DNA from: Myxococcaceae bacterium
GTDB taxonomy: Bacteria > Myxococcota > Myxococcia > Myxococcales > Myxococcaceae
Assembly: GCA_016926755.1 (NCBI GenBank)
Contig: JAFGNZ010000242.1
Location: forward strand, 1 to 40,331
Length of the DNA stretch: 40,331 nt
Direction of reading: 5' to 3'
Part shown: piece after piece, positions 25,070 to 32,056 of the stretch
Position numbering within the stretch: position 1 is the stretch's first letter
Layout: each line of letters opens with the position of its first letter
Position numbers and translations under genes: made by a program
Notes under the pieces: model-generated
The model's database searches: none
Seen by the model: the letters and a program-made list of their open reading frames with translations, nothing else
What the model was told of the DNA's origin: nothing

Positions 25070-28000
25070 ATGCAAGAAGACTACGAGGCGGAGCTGCGCA
25101 TGGCCCTGGCCGAGGGCCTCGTGTCGCGTGAGGAGGCCGCCGCGCTGGGAGAGGAGGCCCGCCGCCTGGGCCGCACCCCCCTGGAGCTGCTCAAGGAGCG
25201 AGGGCAGCTCTCCGACGCCTCCCTGGCCGCCCTGAAGCAGGCCGACCTCGAGTCGACGCTCAAGCCGGGCTCCAAGTTGGATGGCGCCGCCACGCTCGGG
25301 CCGGCGCTCACCTTGAAGGACCGCGACAAGGTGGATCCGCCCTTCCCCATCCCCGGCTGGGATCGCTACCAGGGCGTCCGGTTCCTCGGCCAGGGCGGAA
25401 TGGGCCAGGTCTTCCTCGCGTACGACTTGCGCCTGCGCCGCAACGTCGCGCTCAAGTTCGTGCGCGGGGATGACGCCGAGCTCGTCCGCCGCCTGCTGTC
25501 CGAGGCCCGTGCCCAGGCCCGCGTGGAGCACGAGCGCGTCTGCCAGGTCCACGAGGTGGGCGAAGTCCAGGGCCGCCCGTACATCGCCATGCAGTTCGTG
25601 GATGGCCTGCCCTCGGGGCAGCTGGCCGGCGAGCTCACCGTGGAGCAGAAGGCGCTGGTGCTCCGGGACGCCGCCGAGGGCGTCCACGCCGCCCACCGCG
25701 CGGGCCTCATCCACAGAGATCTCAAGCCCTCCAACATCCTGGTGGAGCGCACCGACGACGGGCGCCTGAAGCCCTTCGTGATGGACTTCGGCCTGGCGCA
25801 CGACTGGAGCGAGAAGGGGGCCACCGCCACCGGCTCGGTGCTGGGCACGCCCCACTACATGGCCCCCGAGCAGGCCCGGGGCGAGGTGGAGCGCCTGGAC
25901 CGGCGCGCGGACGTGTACAGCCTGGGCGCCACGCTCTACTTCCTGCTCACCGGCGAGCCCCCCATCCCCGGCGCCAACGGCCTGGAGGTGCTCAACAACA
26001 TCGCCACCGTCGAGCCCCGCCCGCCGCGCGCCGTGGATCCGAACATCCCCAGCGACCTGGAGGCCATCGTCCTCAAGTGCCTGGAGAAGGACCGCTCGGC
26101 CCGCTATGACTCGGCGCGCGCCCTCATCGAGGATCTGGATCGGTTCCTGGCCGGCGAGCCGGTGCAGGCCCGCCCCACCGGCCTGTGGTACCGGCTGCGC
26201 AAGAAGGCCCGCAAGCACCGGCTCGTGGTGGCCGTGGCCGCCGTGGCCTCGCTCGCCGTGCTCCTCGCCCTGGGCTGGGCCCTCTACACGCACAGCCAGG
26301 CCACCCGGCGCGAGGAGCTCACCCGCCGCTTCACCGAGAAGGTCGAGCACATCGAGGCCCTGACGCGCTTCTCCGGCCTCTCGCCCCTGCATGACACGCG
26401 CGACGACCAGAAGGAGATCCGCGCGCACATGGCCGAGTTGGAGCGGTGGATCCGCGAGGCGGGCGGCCCCCTGGCGGAGGGGCCCGGCAACTACGCCCTG
26501 GCGCGCGGCCACCTGGCGCTGAGGGATGAGGACAAGGCCCGCAAGCACCTGGAGGCTGCCTGGGAGAGCGGCTTCCATGATCCCCGCGTCGCCTATGCGC
26601 TGGCGCTGGTGCTGGGCCACCTGTACCAGGACCAGCTGCTGGAGGTGGAGACCCTGCCCAGCGAGCCCGAGCGAGAGGCCCGCAAGCAGGCGCTCCAGCG
26701 CCGCCTCCGGGACCCGGCCCTGGACTGGCTCCGCCGGAGCAAGGGCGCCGAGGTGCACTCCACCGAGTACGTGGCCGCGCTGATCGCCTTCTACGAGGAG
26801 CGCTTCGACGAGGCCCTGGCCCGGCTGGATGCCCTGGGCAACCGCCTGCCCTGGTTCTACGAGGCGCCCCAGCTGCGCGGCGACATCTTCCGCATGCGGG
26901 CCGCCCGGCGCTGGAACCAGGGGGAGCTGGAGGGCGCGCAGGCCGATCTCGACGCCGGCCGCCGCGCCTACGAGGCCGCCGCCGCCATTGGCGAGAGCGT
27001 GCCCGCCACCTACCAGTCACTGGCGAAGCTCGAGTACACCGCGGTGGTCATCGGGCTCTACAGCACGGGGGACGTGCTCCCCTCCTTCACCCGCGGCACG
27101 CAGGCGGTGGCGCGCTCGCTCCAGGCCTCGCCGGACGATGGCGCCACCCTGATGCTGGAGGCGCGCCTCCATCGCCGCCTCGCGGAGTACCACATGGGGC
27201 AGCTGGGGCGCGGGGAGGATCCGCAGGCCGCGCTCGAGGCGGCCCTCGCGGCCGCCAGCAAGGCGCTCCAGCACGGGCACCCCGCTCGCGACGTCTATCC
27301 GGAGCAGGGGCGCATCCTCTACTCCTGGGCGCGCTTCCTGATGACTCGGGGCCAGGACCCGCGCGAGCGACTGCGCCAGGCCGAGCAGGCCATCCAGGCC
27401 ATCTCCGCGGACGCTCGCGACTACGAGTTCCACTCCGCGCTCGGGCTGATCCTCTCCACCTGGGCCGAGTACGAGGACCGGATCGGCGCCAGCTCCGCGG
27501 AGCACCGCCAGCGCGCCATCGAGTCGCTCCAGGCGGCCACCCGGCTCAACCCCCTCCTCCCGGATGCGTGGATCAACCTGGGCCGCACCTACATCCACCG
27601 GACCGAGAGCGCGTCGCTGGGCAGCCCCGCGGAGCAGCGCCTGCGGCAGGAGCAGGATCTGAAGAGCGCCTGGGAGGCGCTCCAGCGCGCCCTGGACATC
27701 AACCCTCGCCACTACGTGCCCTACATCTACGGGGGACGTGTCCATGCCCAGCGGGCCCGGCTGCACTGGTGTGATGAGGGCGCCGCGCCGCTGCTGGCCA
27801 CGGCCCTGGAGCTCTACCGCAAGGGGCGTGACATCAATCCCAAGCGCCCCTACTTCAACAATGACATCGGCAAGGTCCTGCTGGCGCAGGCCGAGCAGAC
27901 CTGGGACCACGGCGGTGACCCCTTCCCGCTGCTGGACGAGGCCCAGCGCTCCTTCGAGGAGGTGATCCGCGCGGCCCCGCAGCAGCCCTACGGCTACAAC

Positions 28001-28693
28001 AGCCTCGGGATGACCCACCTCTGGCGCGCCACCTACCGACGGGCCCAGCGAGAGGACATGAGCGTGGACGCGCGCGCGACCGTGAGCGCCTTCGAGCAGG
28101 CCATCCAGCGGGCGCCGGATGATCCCTTCTTCGTGACCGATCTGGGAGACATCTTCTCGCTGCTGGCGGAGGCCTCACTGGAGCAGGGCGCGGATCCGAG
28201 CCTCTACCTCCAGCGCGCCGAGAGCGCCTTGCGCGCGGCGCTGGCCCGCAACGCCCAGCAGCCCAGGTCCTGGCTGCTTCTGGGCAGGACCCTCGGCGTC
28301 CACGCGCGCTGGAGGGCGCGCACCGGGACGGCGCGAGAGGAGGACTTCGAGCAGGCCGCGCAGGCCTTCGAGAGGGCGCTCGAGCTGGAGCCCGCCCCCC
28401 GAGAGACTCCGCTCGTCTTCGGCTCCCTGCTCCACGAGTGGGCGCTCTGGAAAAAGGAAGCGGGCCGCGCTCCAGCCCCCCAGCTAGAGCGCGGCCTCGC
28501 CTTGGTGGAAGAGACCCTCTCGAACTGCTCCGACTCCCCCTCCGCGCTGCTGCTTCGAGCGAAGCTGCGGATGATCCAGGCGAGCACGGAGGCTCGCGCT
28601 GATGCGCAGCAGGCGTGGAGGAGGCGGGCCCGAGAGGATCTCTCCCGTGCGCTTGCAAAGAACCCCCACCTGGCGTCGGTCTGGAAGGAGTAG
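25070..28693 (+). CDS. Transmembrane Ser/Thr protein kinase with long TPR-type C-terminal region
   Basis: 1207 residues. Residues 1-60 form a helical N-terminal extension (MALAEGLVSREEAAALGEEA) often seen in myxobacterial kinases. About 100-360 are an active-looking kinase: glycine loop FLGQGGMGQVFLAYD, K129, catalytic IHRDLKPSN with D217, DFG D239, and GTPHYMAPEQA. One membrane segment follows (about 384-405). Residues 410-1207 are almost all helical with repeated Ala/Leu/Tyr spacing (e.g. NPLLPDAWINLGRTYIHR, FNNDIGKVLLAQAEQ, PYGYNSLGMTHLWRATY), consistent with many TPR units outside the inner membrane. It probably senses a protein or cell-envelope signal. ATG 25070 has GGAG about ten bases upstream. 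Its 3' end faces the 36-codon gene at 28724. Confidence 0.93.
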   Translation: MQEDYEAELRMALAEGLVSREEAAALGEEARRLGRTPLELLKERGQLSDASLAALKQADLESTLKPGSKLDGAATLGPALTLKDRDKVDPPFPIPGWDRYQGVRFLGQGGMGQVFLAYDLRLRRNVALKFVRGDDAELVRRLLSEARAQARVEHERVCQVHEVGEVQGRPYIAMQFVDGLPSGQLAGELTVEQKALVLRDAAEGVHAAHRAGLIHRDLKPSNILVERTDDGRLKPFVMDFGLAHDWSEKGATATGSVLGTPHYMAPEQARGEVERLDRRADVYSLGATLYFLLTGEPPIPGANGLEVLNNIATVEPRPPRAVDPNIPSDLEAIVLKCLEKDRSARYDSARALIEDLDRFLAGEPVQARPTGLWYRLRKKARKHRLVVAVAAVASLAVLLALGWALYTHSQATRREELTRRFTEKVEHIEALTRFSGLSPLHDTRDDQKEIRAHMAELERWIREAGGPLAEGPGNYALARGHLALRDEDKARKHLEAAWESGFHDPRVAYALALVLGHLYQDQLLEVETLPSEPEREARKQALQRRLRDPALDWLRRSKGAEVHSTEYVAALIAFYEERFDEALARLDALGNRLPWFYEAPQLRGDIFRMRAARRWNQGELEGAQADLDAGRRAYEAAAAIGESVPATYQSLAKLEYTAVVIGLYSTGDVLPSFTRGTQAVARSLQASPDDGATLMLEARLHRRLAEYHMGQLGRGEDPQAALEAALAAASKALQHGHPARDVYPEQGRILYSWARFLMTRGQDPRERLRQAEQAIQAISADARDYEFHSALGLILSTWAEYEDRIGASSAEHRQRAIESLQAATRLNPLLPDAWINLGRTYIHRTESASLGSPAEQRLRQEQDLKSAWEALQRALDINPRHYVPYIYGGRVHAQRARLHWCDEGAAPLLATALELYRKGRDINPKRPYFNNDIGKVLLAQAEQTWDHGGDPFPLLDEAQRSFEEVIRAAPQQPYGYNSLGMTHLWRATYRRAQREDMSVDARATVSAFEQAIQRAPDDPFFVTDLGDIFSLLAEASLEQGADPSLYLQRAESALRAALARNAQQPRSWLLLGRTLGVHARWRARTGTAREEDFEQAAQAFERALELEPAPRETPLVFGSLLHEWALWKKEAGRAPAPQLERGLALVEETLSNCSDSPSALLLRAKLRMIQASTEARADAQQAWRRRAREDLSRALAKNPHLASVWKE

Positions 28694-28700
28694 CCCCTTC

Positions 28701-28725
28701 AGTCGGCGCCGGCGGGGTGGCGACT
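28701..28725. terminator. Hairpin between kinase and 36-codon gene
   Basis: AGTCGGCGCC and GGTGGCGACT pair over ten positions with one mismatch and one G-T pair, loop GGCGG. It lies 8 bases after the kinase stop and overlaps the convergent small gene's stop codon by two bases, so it could end both transcripts. There is no T-run. Confidence 0.4.
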
Positions 28726-28834
28726 AACCGCCCACCACGGGATCTTCGGGATCCTTGCCGCCGTTGGCGGTCGTACCGCCGCCGGTGCCAGTGTTGGTGC
28801 CGCTCGTCGTCGTGGTGTCGGTCTCGTCAGCCAT
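28724..28834 (-). CDS. Thr/Gly-rich 36-residue protein under a sigma-54 promoter
   Basis: ATG 28834 has AGGGGG seven bases upstream and the frame ends at TAG 28724-28726. The chain begins MADETDTTTTSGTNTGTGGG and ends KDPEDPVVGG, with 10 Thr, 9 Gly, one Lys and no aromatic residue or cysteine. Most third codon positions are C or G, supporting coding. There is no signal peptide or membrane segment, and it is probably disordered. Upstream lie a matching -24/-12 element (28957-28972) and a CGACAC repeat array, then the gene for an FHA-like sigma-54 activator. It could be a phosphorylation target, a signal or a precursor peptide; these are guesses. I know no family for it. Confidence 0.6.
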   Translation of the reverse strand: MADETDTTTTSGTNTGTGGGTTANGGKDPEDPVVGG

Positions 28835-28956
28835 GGTGCTACCCCCTGTGGTTCGCCGGATTGTGTTCGAAAAAGGTGGAGGAGGCTCTCATCCCCCTGT
28901 GAGTCCCCGCCAGCCCCTACCCGCCCCCGCGCTCCTCCTGACCGAGGGGAGGCCAT

Positions 28957-28972
28957 AGCAACGGCGATGCCA
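28957..28972 (-). promoter_or_regulatory. Sigma-54 (-24/-12) promoter
   Basis: Read on the minus strand: TGGCAT, five bases, TTGCT. GG and GC are exactly 10 bases apart, and both halves match the consensus TGGCAC-N5-TTGCA/T closely. Transcription would start near 28947, giving a leader of about 113 bases to ATG 28834. An activator gene of the right class ends about 150 bp upstream. Confidence 0.72.
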
Positions 28973-29030
28973 GCGATAAATCCCTGGAAAGACGGCCGCT
29001 TTTACTGCTCTGTCAGAGCTGTCTGCCAGG

Positions 29031-29104
29031 CGACACGGTCGAAGTTGGGTCTTCGACACGTCGGACGGCCCGCCCCGACACGTCGGCCGCGAGTCGACAC
29101 GCGA
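29031..29104 (-). promoter_or_regulatory. CGACAC repeat array, putative activator binding sites
   Basis: CGACAC occurs at 29031, 29054, 29076 and 29095 (steps of 23, 22 and 19 bases, about two helical turns). The second and third copies are CGACACGTCGG, a small dyad (CGAC-AC-GTCG); the first is CGACACGGTCG. A further perfect inverted repeat GTCGAAG / CTTCGAC lies at 29038-29057. The array is 59-130 bp upstream of the -24 element, the usual place for enhancer sites of sigma-54 activators. Confidence 0.6.
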
Positions 29105-29118
29105 GCCTGCCCATGGGA

Positions 29119-30768
29119 TCAGCTCTCATGGGACTCCAGGCCCAGCTCCTTGATGCGGCGGCCGAGCGCGCGCTTGGAGACCTCGAGGCGCTGGGCCATG
29201 GCCTCCAGGTCCCCCGCGCACTCCTGGAAGCAGCGGGTGATCTCCTCCACGGTCAGGTCCCCCGCGGTGCGGATGTTGGGGCTCTTGTCGATCAAGTCGT
29301 AGATGGAGGAGCGGGGGATGCTCAGCTTGTCCGCGGCGGCCTTGAGGTCCCACTCGCTCTCGCGCAGGGCGGTGAGCAGCTCGGGCTCGGAGACATCCGA
29401 GGCCTTGCGGCGGGCGGCGGGCTTCGGCTCGAGCGGGGGCTTGGGCTCGGGCGAGGGCTTGAGCATCACCTTCACCTCGGGCGTGGGCGCGGAGACGGGG
29501 CGGCCGGGGCGGGGGCCCATGCCCGTCTCCAGCTCCTTCTCCAGCCGGGGATCCAGGCGCAGCCGCGCGTGCCCTCGGCTGCCGATGATCAGCTGGCGCG
29601 TCAGGTTGCGCAGCTGGCGGATGTTGCCGGGCCACCCGTAGCGCACCAGCCGCGCGGCCAGCGGCGCCGGCAGCCACGGCTCGGTGGACGAGTCCTCCGG
29701 CCTCAGCCGCCAGGCCTCGCCGATGGCCTCCAGCTCCTCGCGCGCGAAGTGATGGAACAGCAGCCCGATGTCCTCTCGCCGCTCCCGCAGCGGGGGCACG
29801 CGGATCTCATACCCCGCCAGCCGGTGCAGCAGCGGCGCCTTGAAGCGCCCCTCCTGGATCTGCTGCTCCAGCTGCGCGTCCGTGGCGGCCACCAGCCGGA
29901 CGTCCACCTTCACGGGCGTGCGCTCGCCCACCGGGTAGATCTCCCGCGTCTCCAGCACCCGCAGCAGCATCACCTGCACCTCGGGCGGCGCCTCGCCCAC
30001 CTCGTCCAGGAACAGCGTCCCGTCGTGCGCGGCGCGGAAGAAGCCCTCGCGGTCCTTCACCGAGCCGGTGTAGGCCCCCTTGCTGGCGCCGAACAGCTCC
30101 GCGGCCGCCAGCTCCTTGGGGATGGCGCCCAGGTTCACGCTCACGAAGACCTTGTCGCGCCGCACGCTGCGCTTGTGGATGGCCTGGGCGATCAGCTCCT
30201 TGCCCGAGCCCGTCTCGCCCCGCACGAGCACCGGCACGTCCAGGTCCGCCACCTGCTCGATGTGGTGGCGCACCTGCTGGATGCCCACGCTGGTGCCCAC
30301 CATGCCCAGCGCGTCCACGGCCGCGCTCGCGGCAGGGTCCGCCCAGTGCAGCAGCACCACCACGCGCTCGGCCAGCTCCAGCGCCACGCCCACCGCCAGC
30401 TCCTCGGGGGAGAACTCCCAGGGAGCCTTCAGCACCTCGCCCGCAAGGTGCACCTTGCTGCCATCTCCCGGCGTCAACCGGACGCCCCCCTCCCGGGCCG
30501 CGGAGAACACCAGCGGCTTGCGGCTCAGGAAGGGATCCGCCAGGGGCGCGCCCAGCACGGCGTCCGGGCGCATGAAGTCCGGGGAGTTGCGCGAGATGGA
30601 CACCTCGCGGCCGGAGAAGAGCGCGTCCAGCAGCAGCCGCTCGCCCACGCGGTGGGACATGGGGTGCGAGACGATGGTCAGCGCCGGAACCAGCCGGGGA
30701 GCTGACTCGCTGACGTTCCGCTGCTTCACGCCGATCGTGGAGTCGTCGGCGAAACTTCCCTCGCGCAT
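29119..30768 (-). CDS. Sigma-54-dependent activator with FHA-like N-terminus and tandem HTH
   Basis: 549 residues from ATG 30768. Residues 24-140 look like a divergent FHA domain (LLLDALFSGREVSISRNSPD, then DPFLSRKPLVFSA), a fold that binds phosphothreonine. Residues 158-385 are the AAA+ activator core: Walker A GETGSGKE (184-191), sigma-54 contact loop GAYTGS (231-236) instead of GAFTGA, Walker B LFLDEVGE (252-259) and arginine-finger region FKAPLLHRLAGY. After a Pro/Lys linker the C-terminus carries two Fis-like helix-turn-helix units (DLKAAADKLSIPRSSIYDLI and DLEAMAQRLEVSKRALGRRI). It should activate sigma-54 RNA polymerase when signalled, probably by a Ser/Thr kinase. Its nearest candidate target is the promoter just downstream at 28957. 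Confidence 0.94.
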   Translation of the reverse strand: MREGSFADDSTIGVKQRNVSESAPRLVPALTIVSHPMSHRVGERLLLDALFSGREVSISRNSPDFMRPDAVLGAPLADPFLSRKPLVFSAAREGGVRLTPGDGSKVHLAGEVLKAPWEFSPEELAVGVALELAERVVVLLHWADPAASAAVDALGMVGTSVGIQQVRHHIEQVADLDVPVLVRGETGSGKELIAQAIHKRSVRRDKVFVSVNLGAIPKELAAAELFGASKGAYTGSVKDREGFFRAAHDGTLFLDEVGEAPPEVQVMLLRVLETREIYPVGERTPVKVDVRLVAATDAQLEQQIQEGRFKAPLLHRLAGYEIRVPPLRERREDIGLLFHHFAREELEAIGEAWRLRPEDSSTEPWLPAPLAARLVRYGWPGNIRQLRNLTRQLIIGSRGHARLRLDPRLEKELETGMGPRPGRPVSAPTPEVKVMLKPSPEPKPPLEPKPAARRKASDVSEPELLTALRESEWDLKAAADKLSIPRSSIYDLIDKSPNIRTAGDLTVEEITRCFQECAGDLEAMAQRLEVSKRALGRRIKELGLESHES

Positions 30769-30826
30769 GGAGTGATCCGCTCCGGGTGACTGCCTTCCCA
30801 GTTCCGGCACTGTACCGGACACAGGG

Positions 30827-30842
30827 TGGCAGCGCCCCTGCT
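30827..30842 (+). promoter_or_regulatory. Possible sigma-54 promoter for the response regulator gene
   Basis: TGGCAG, five bases, CTGCT on the plus strand, with GG and GC 10 bases apart, lies 163 bp before GTG 31005 and 59 bp upstream of the activator gene's start on the other strand. A small dyad TCCGG-N7-CCGGA (30803-30819) lies just upstream. The match is weaker than at 28957, and chance hits are expected in GC-rich DNA. Confidence 0.3.
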
Positions 30843-31004
30843 TCCGTGGGCCGCCCGGCCTGGCCCAGCGCCACCCTCCGGCCCTGCCCCAGAGGACAGG
30901 GTCGTGTTGCCGCGAGAACCCCAGCGGGCGCCCGGGCGGTAGGAATCCGACAGAGCCCCTGCCCGAGCACTCCCCTGGACGAGAAGGCTGCCTACAATCC
31001 CCAT

Positions 31005-31370
31005 GTGAGTACCGGTGAACATCGAGGCAGCGTTCTCATCGTCGAGGATGATGAGGACATCCGTGCGGCCATGGCCGAGCTCCTCGAGAGCGAGGGCTTC
31101 GACGTCGCCGTGGCCGCCAACGGTCAGGAAGGGTTGGAGCTGCTGGGGCAGATGGACCAGCCGTGTCTGGTGCTCCTGGATCTGATGATGCCGGTGATGA
31201 ATGGCGAGGACTTCCTGCGGCACGTGCGGGAGGATCCGGCCCTCCGCCTCACCCCCGTCATCATCGTCACGGCCAGCGGGCTGACGCCCCTGCCGGGCAC
31301 CCAGGGCCTGCTGAAGAAGCCCTTCGAGATGAATGACCTGTTCGCCACCGTCTCCGCGCACTGCCCCTGA
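31005..31370 (+). CDS. Single-domain response regulator
   Basis: 121 residues, a stand-alone receiver domain. The acidic pair is in VLIVEDDEDIRAAM, the phospho-acceptor in LVLLDLMMPVMNGEDFL, the conserved Thr in IIVTASG and the Lys in LLKKPFEMNDL. The start is GTG 31005; the ATG two bases earlier is out of frame and stops at once. There is no output domain, so it acts through a partner protein or as a phosphate relay. It is divergent from the sigma-54 activator gene and convergent with mobA. The cognate kinase is not adjacent. Confidence 0.9.
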   Translation: MSTGEHRGSVLIVEDDEDIRAAMAELLESEGFDVAVAANGQEGLELLGQMDQPCLVLLDLMMPVMNGEDFLRHVREDPALRLTPVIIVTASGLTPLPGTQGLLKKPFEMNDLFATVSAHCP

Positions 31371-31392
31371 GCCGGGCCGCGGGAGCGGCTCA
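31368..31392. terminator. Hairpin built from both stop codons, response regulator/mobA
   Basis: TGAGCCG (31368-31374) and CGGCTCA (31386-31392) form a perfect 7-bp stem with an 11-base GC-rich loop. The arms begin exactly with the TGA stop of the plus-strand gene and end with the reverse-strand TGA of mobA. A bidirectional terminator is likely. Confidence 0.5.
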
Positions 31393-31989
31393 TGGGAGGG
31401 CAAGGCCGTGACGCCTCAGGTCCTCCGGCGTGTTCACGTTCACCAGCGAGCGCAGCTCCGCGTCCACCGCCCGGAGCGACTCCTCCGGCAGCAGCCGGGC
31501 GCGGCACCCGGCGAGGAGCTGGCGCAGCGAGAGGTCTCCCGCCGCCAGGGCTCCACCCCACGGCCCCGCGAGCGAGGCGCGGTACACCGCGAGCAGCGGC
31601 TCCACCCGCTCCCCCACCGTGAAACAGACCGCGTCGACTTCGGGGGCGCGCGCCTCCAGCAGCACGCGCACGGCGGCGGGCTGCACGAAGGGCATGTCGC
31701 AGGCCACCACCAGCACCCAGGCCGTCCTCGCCCCCGCCAGCGCGGCGTGTACCCCGCCCGGCGCTCCCTTGCCCGGCACCACGTCCGCCACCGCGCGCAG
31801 CCCGAACCGCGCATAGGGCTCGGGCGCATTGGCCACCAGCAGCACCTCCGCGAAGGAGGGCGCCAGCCCGAGCAGTCGCTCCAGCACCGTGCGCCCCTCG
31901 AGCCGCAGGAGCCCCTTGGGGACTCCGGACAGCCGGCGCCCCTGGCCTCCGGCCACCACTGCCAGTGTGACGTCTGGGAAGAAGTCCAT
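31390..31989 (-). CDS. mobA: Molybdenum cofactor guanylyltransferase
   Basis: 199 residues, normal length. MobA attaches GMP to molybdopterin to make the MGD cofactor of DMSO-reductase-family enzymes, in the cytoplasm. The nucleotide-binding signature is LAVVAGGQGRRLSGVPKGLL (G14-G15, R18-R19, K25), followed by VPGKGAPGGVHAALAG, VVACDMPFVQP and the late VNVNTPEDL. The start at ATG 31989 places this signature at the N-terminus as usual. It is divergent from moeA with only 67 bases between the starts. Confidence 0.94.
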   Translation of the reverse strand: MDFFPDVTLAVVAGGQGRRLSGVPKGLLRLEGRTVLERLLGLAPSFAEVLLVANAPEPYARFGLRAVADVVPGKGAPGGVHAALAGARTAWVLVVACDMPFVQPAAVRVLLEARAPEVDAVCFTVGERVEPLLAVYRASLAGPWGGALAAGDLSLRQLLAGCRARLLPEESLRAVDAELRSLVNVNTPEDLRRHGLALP

Positions 31990-32056
31990 GGAGCGATGGA
32001 AGTCTAGTTTCTCCCCACCCCGTTTTGGTGGAGGCTTGGGGCTCGGCTGGAACTCC

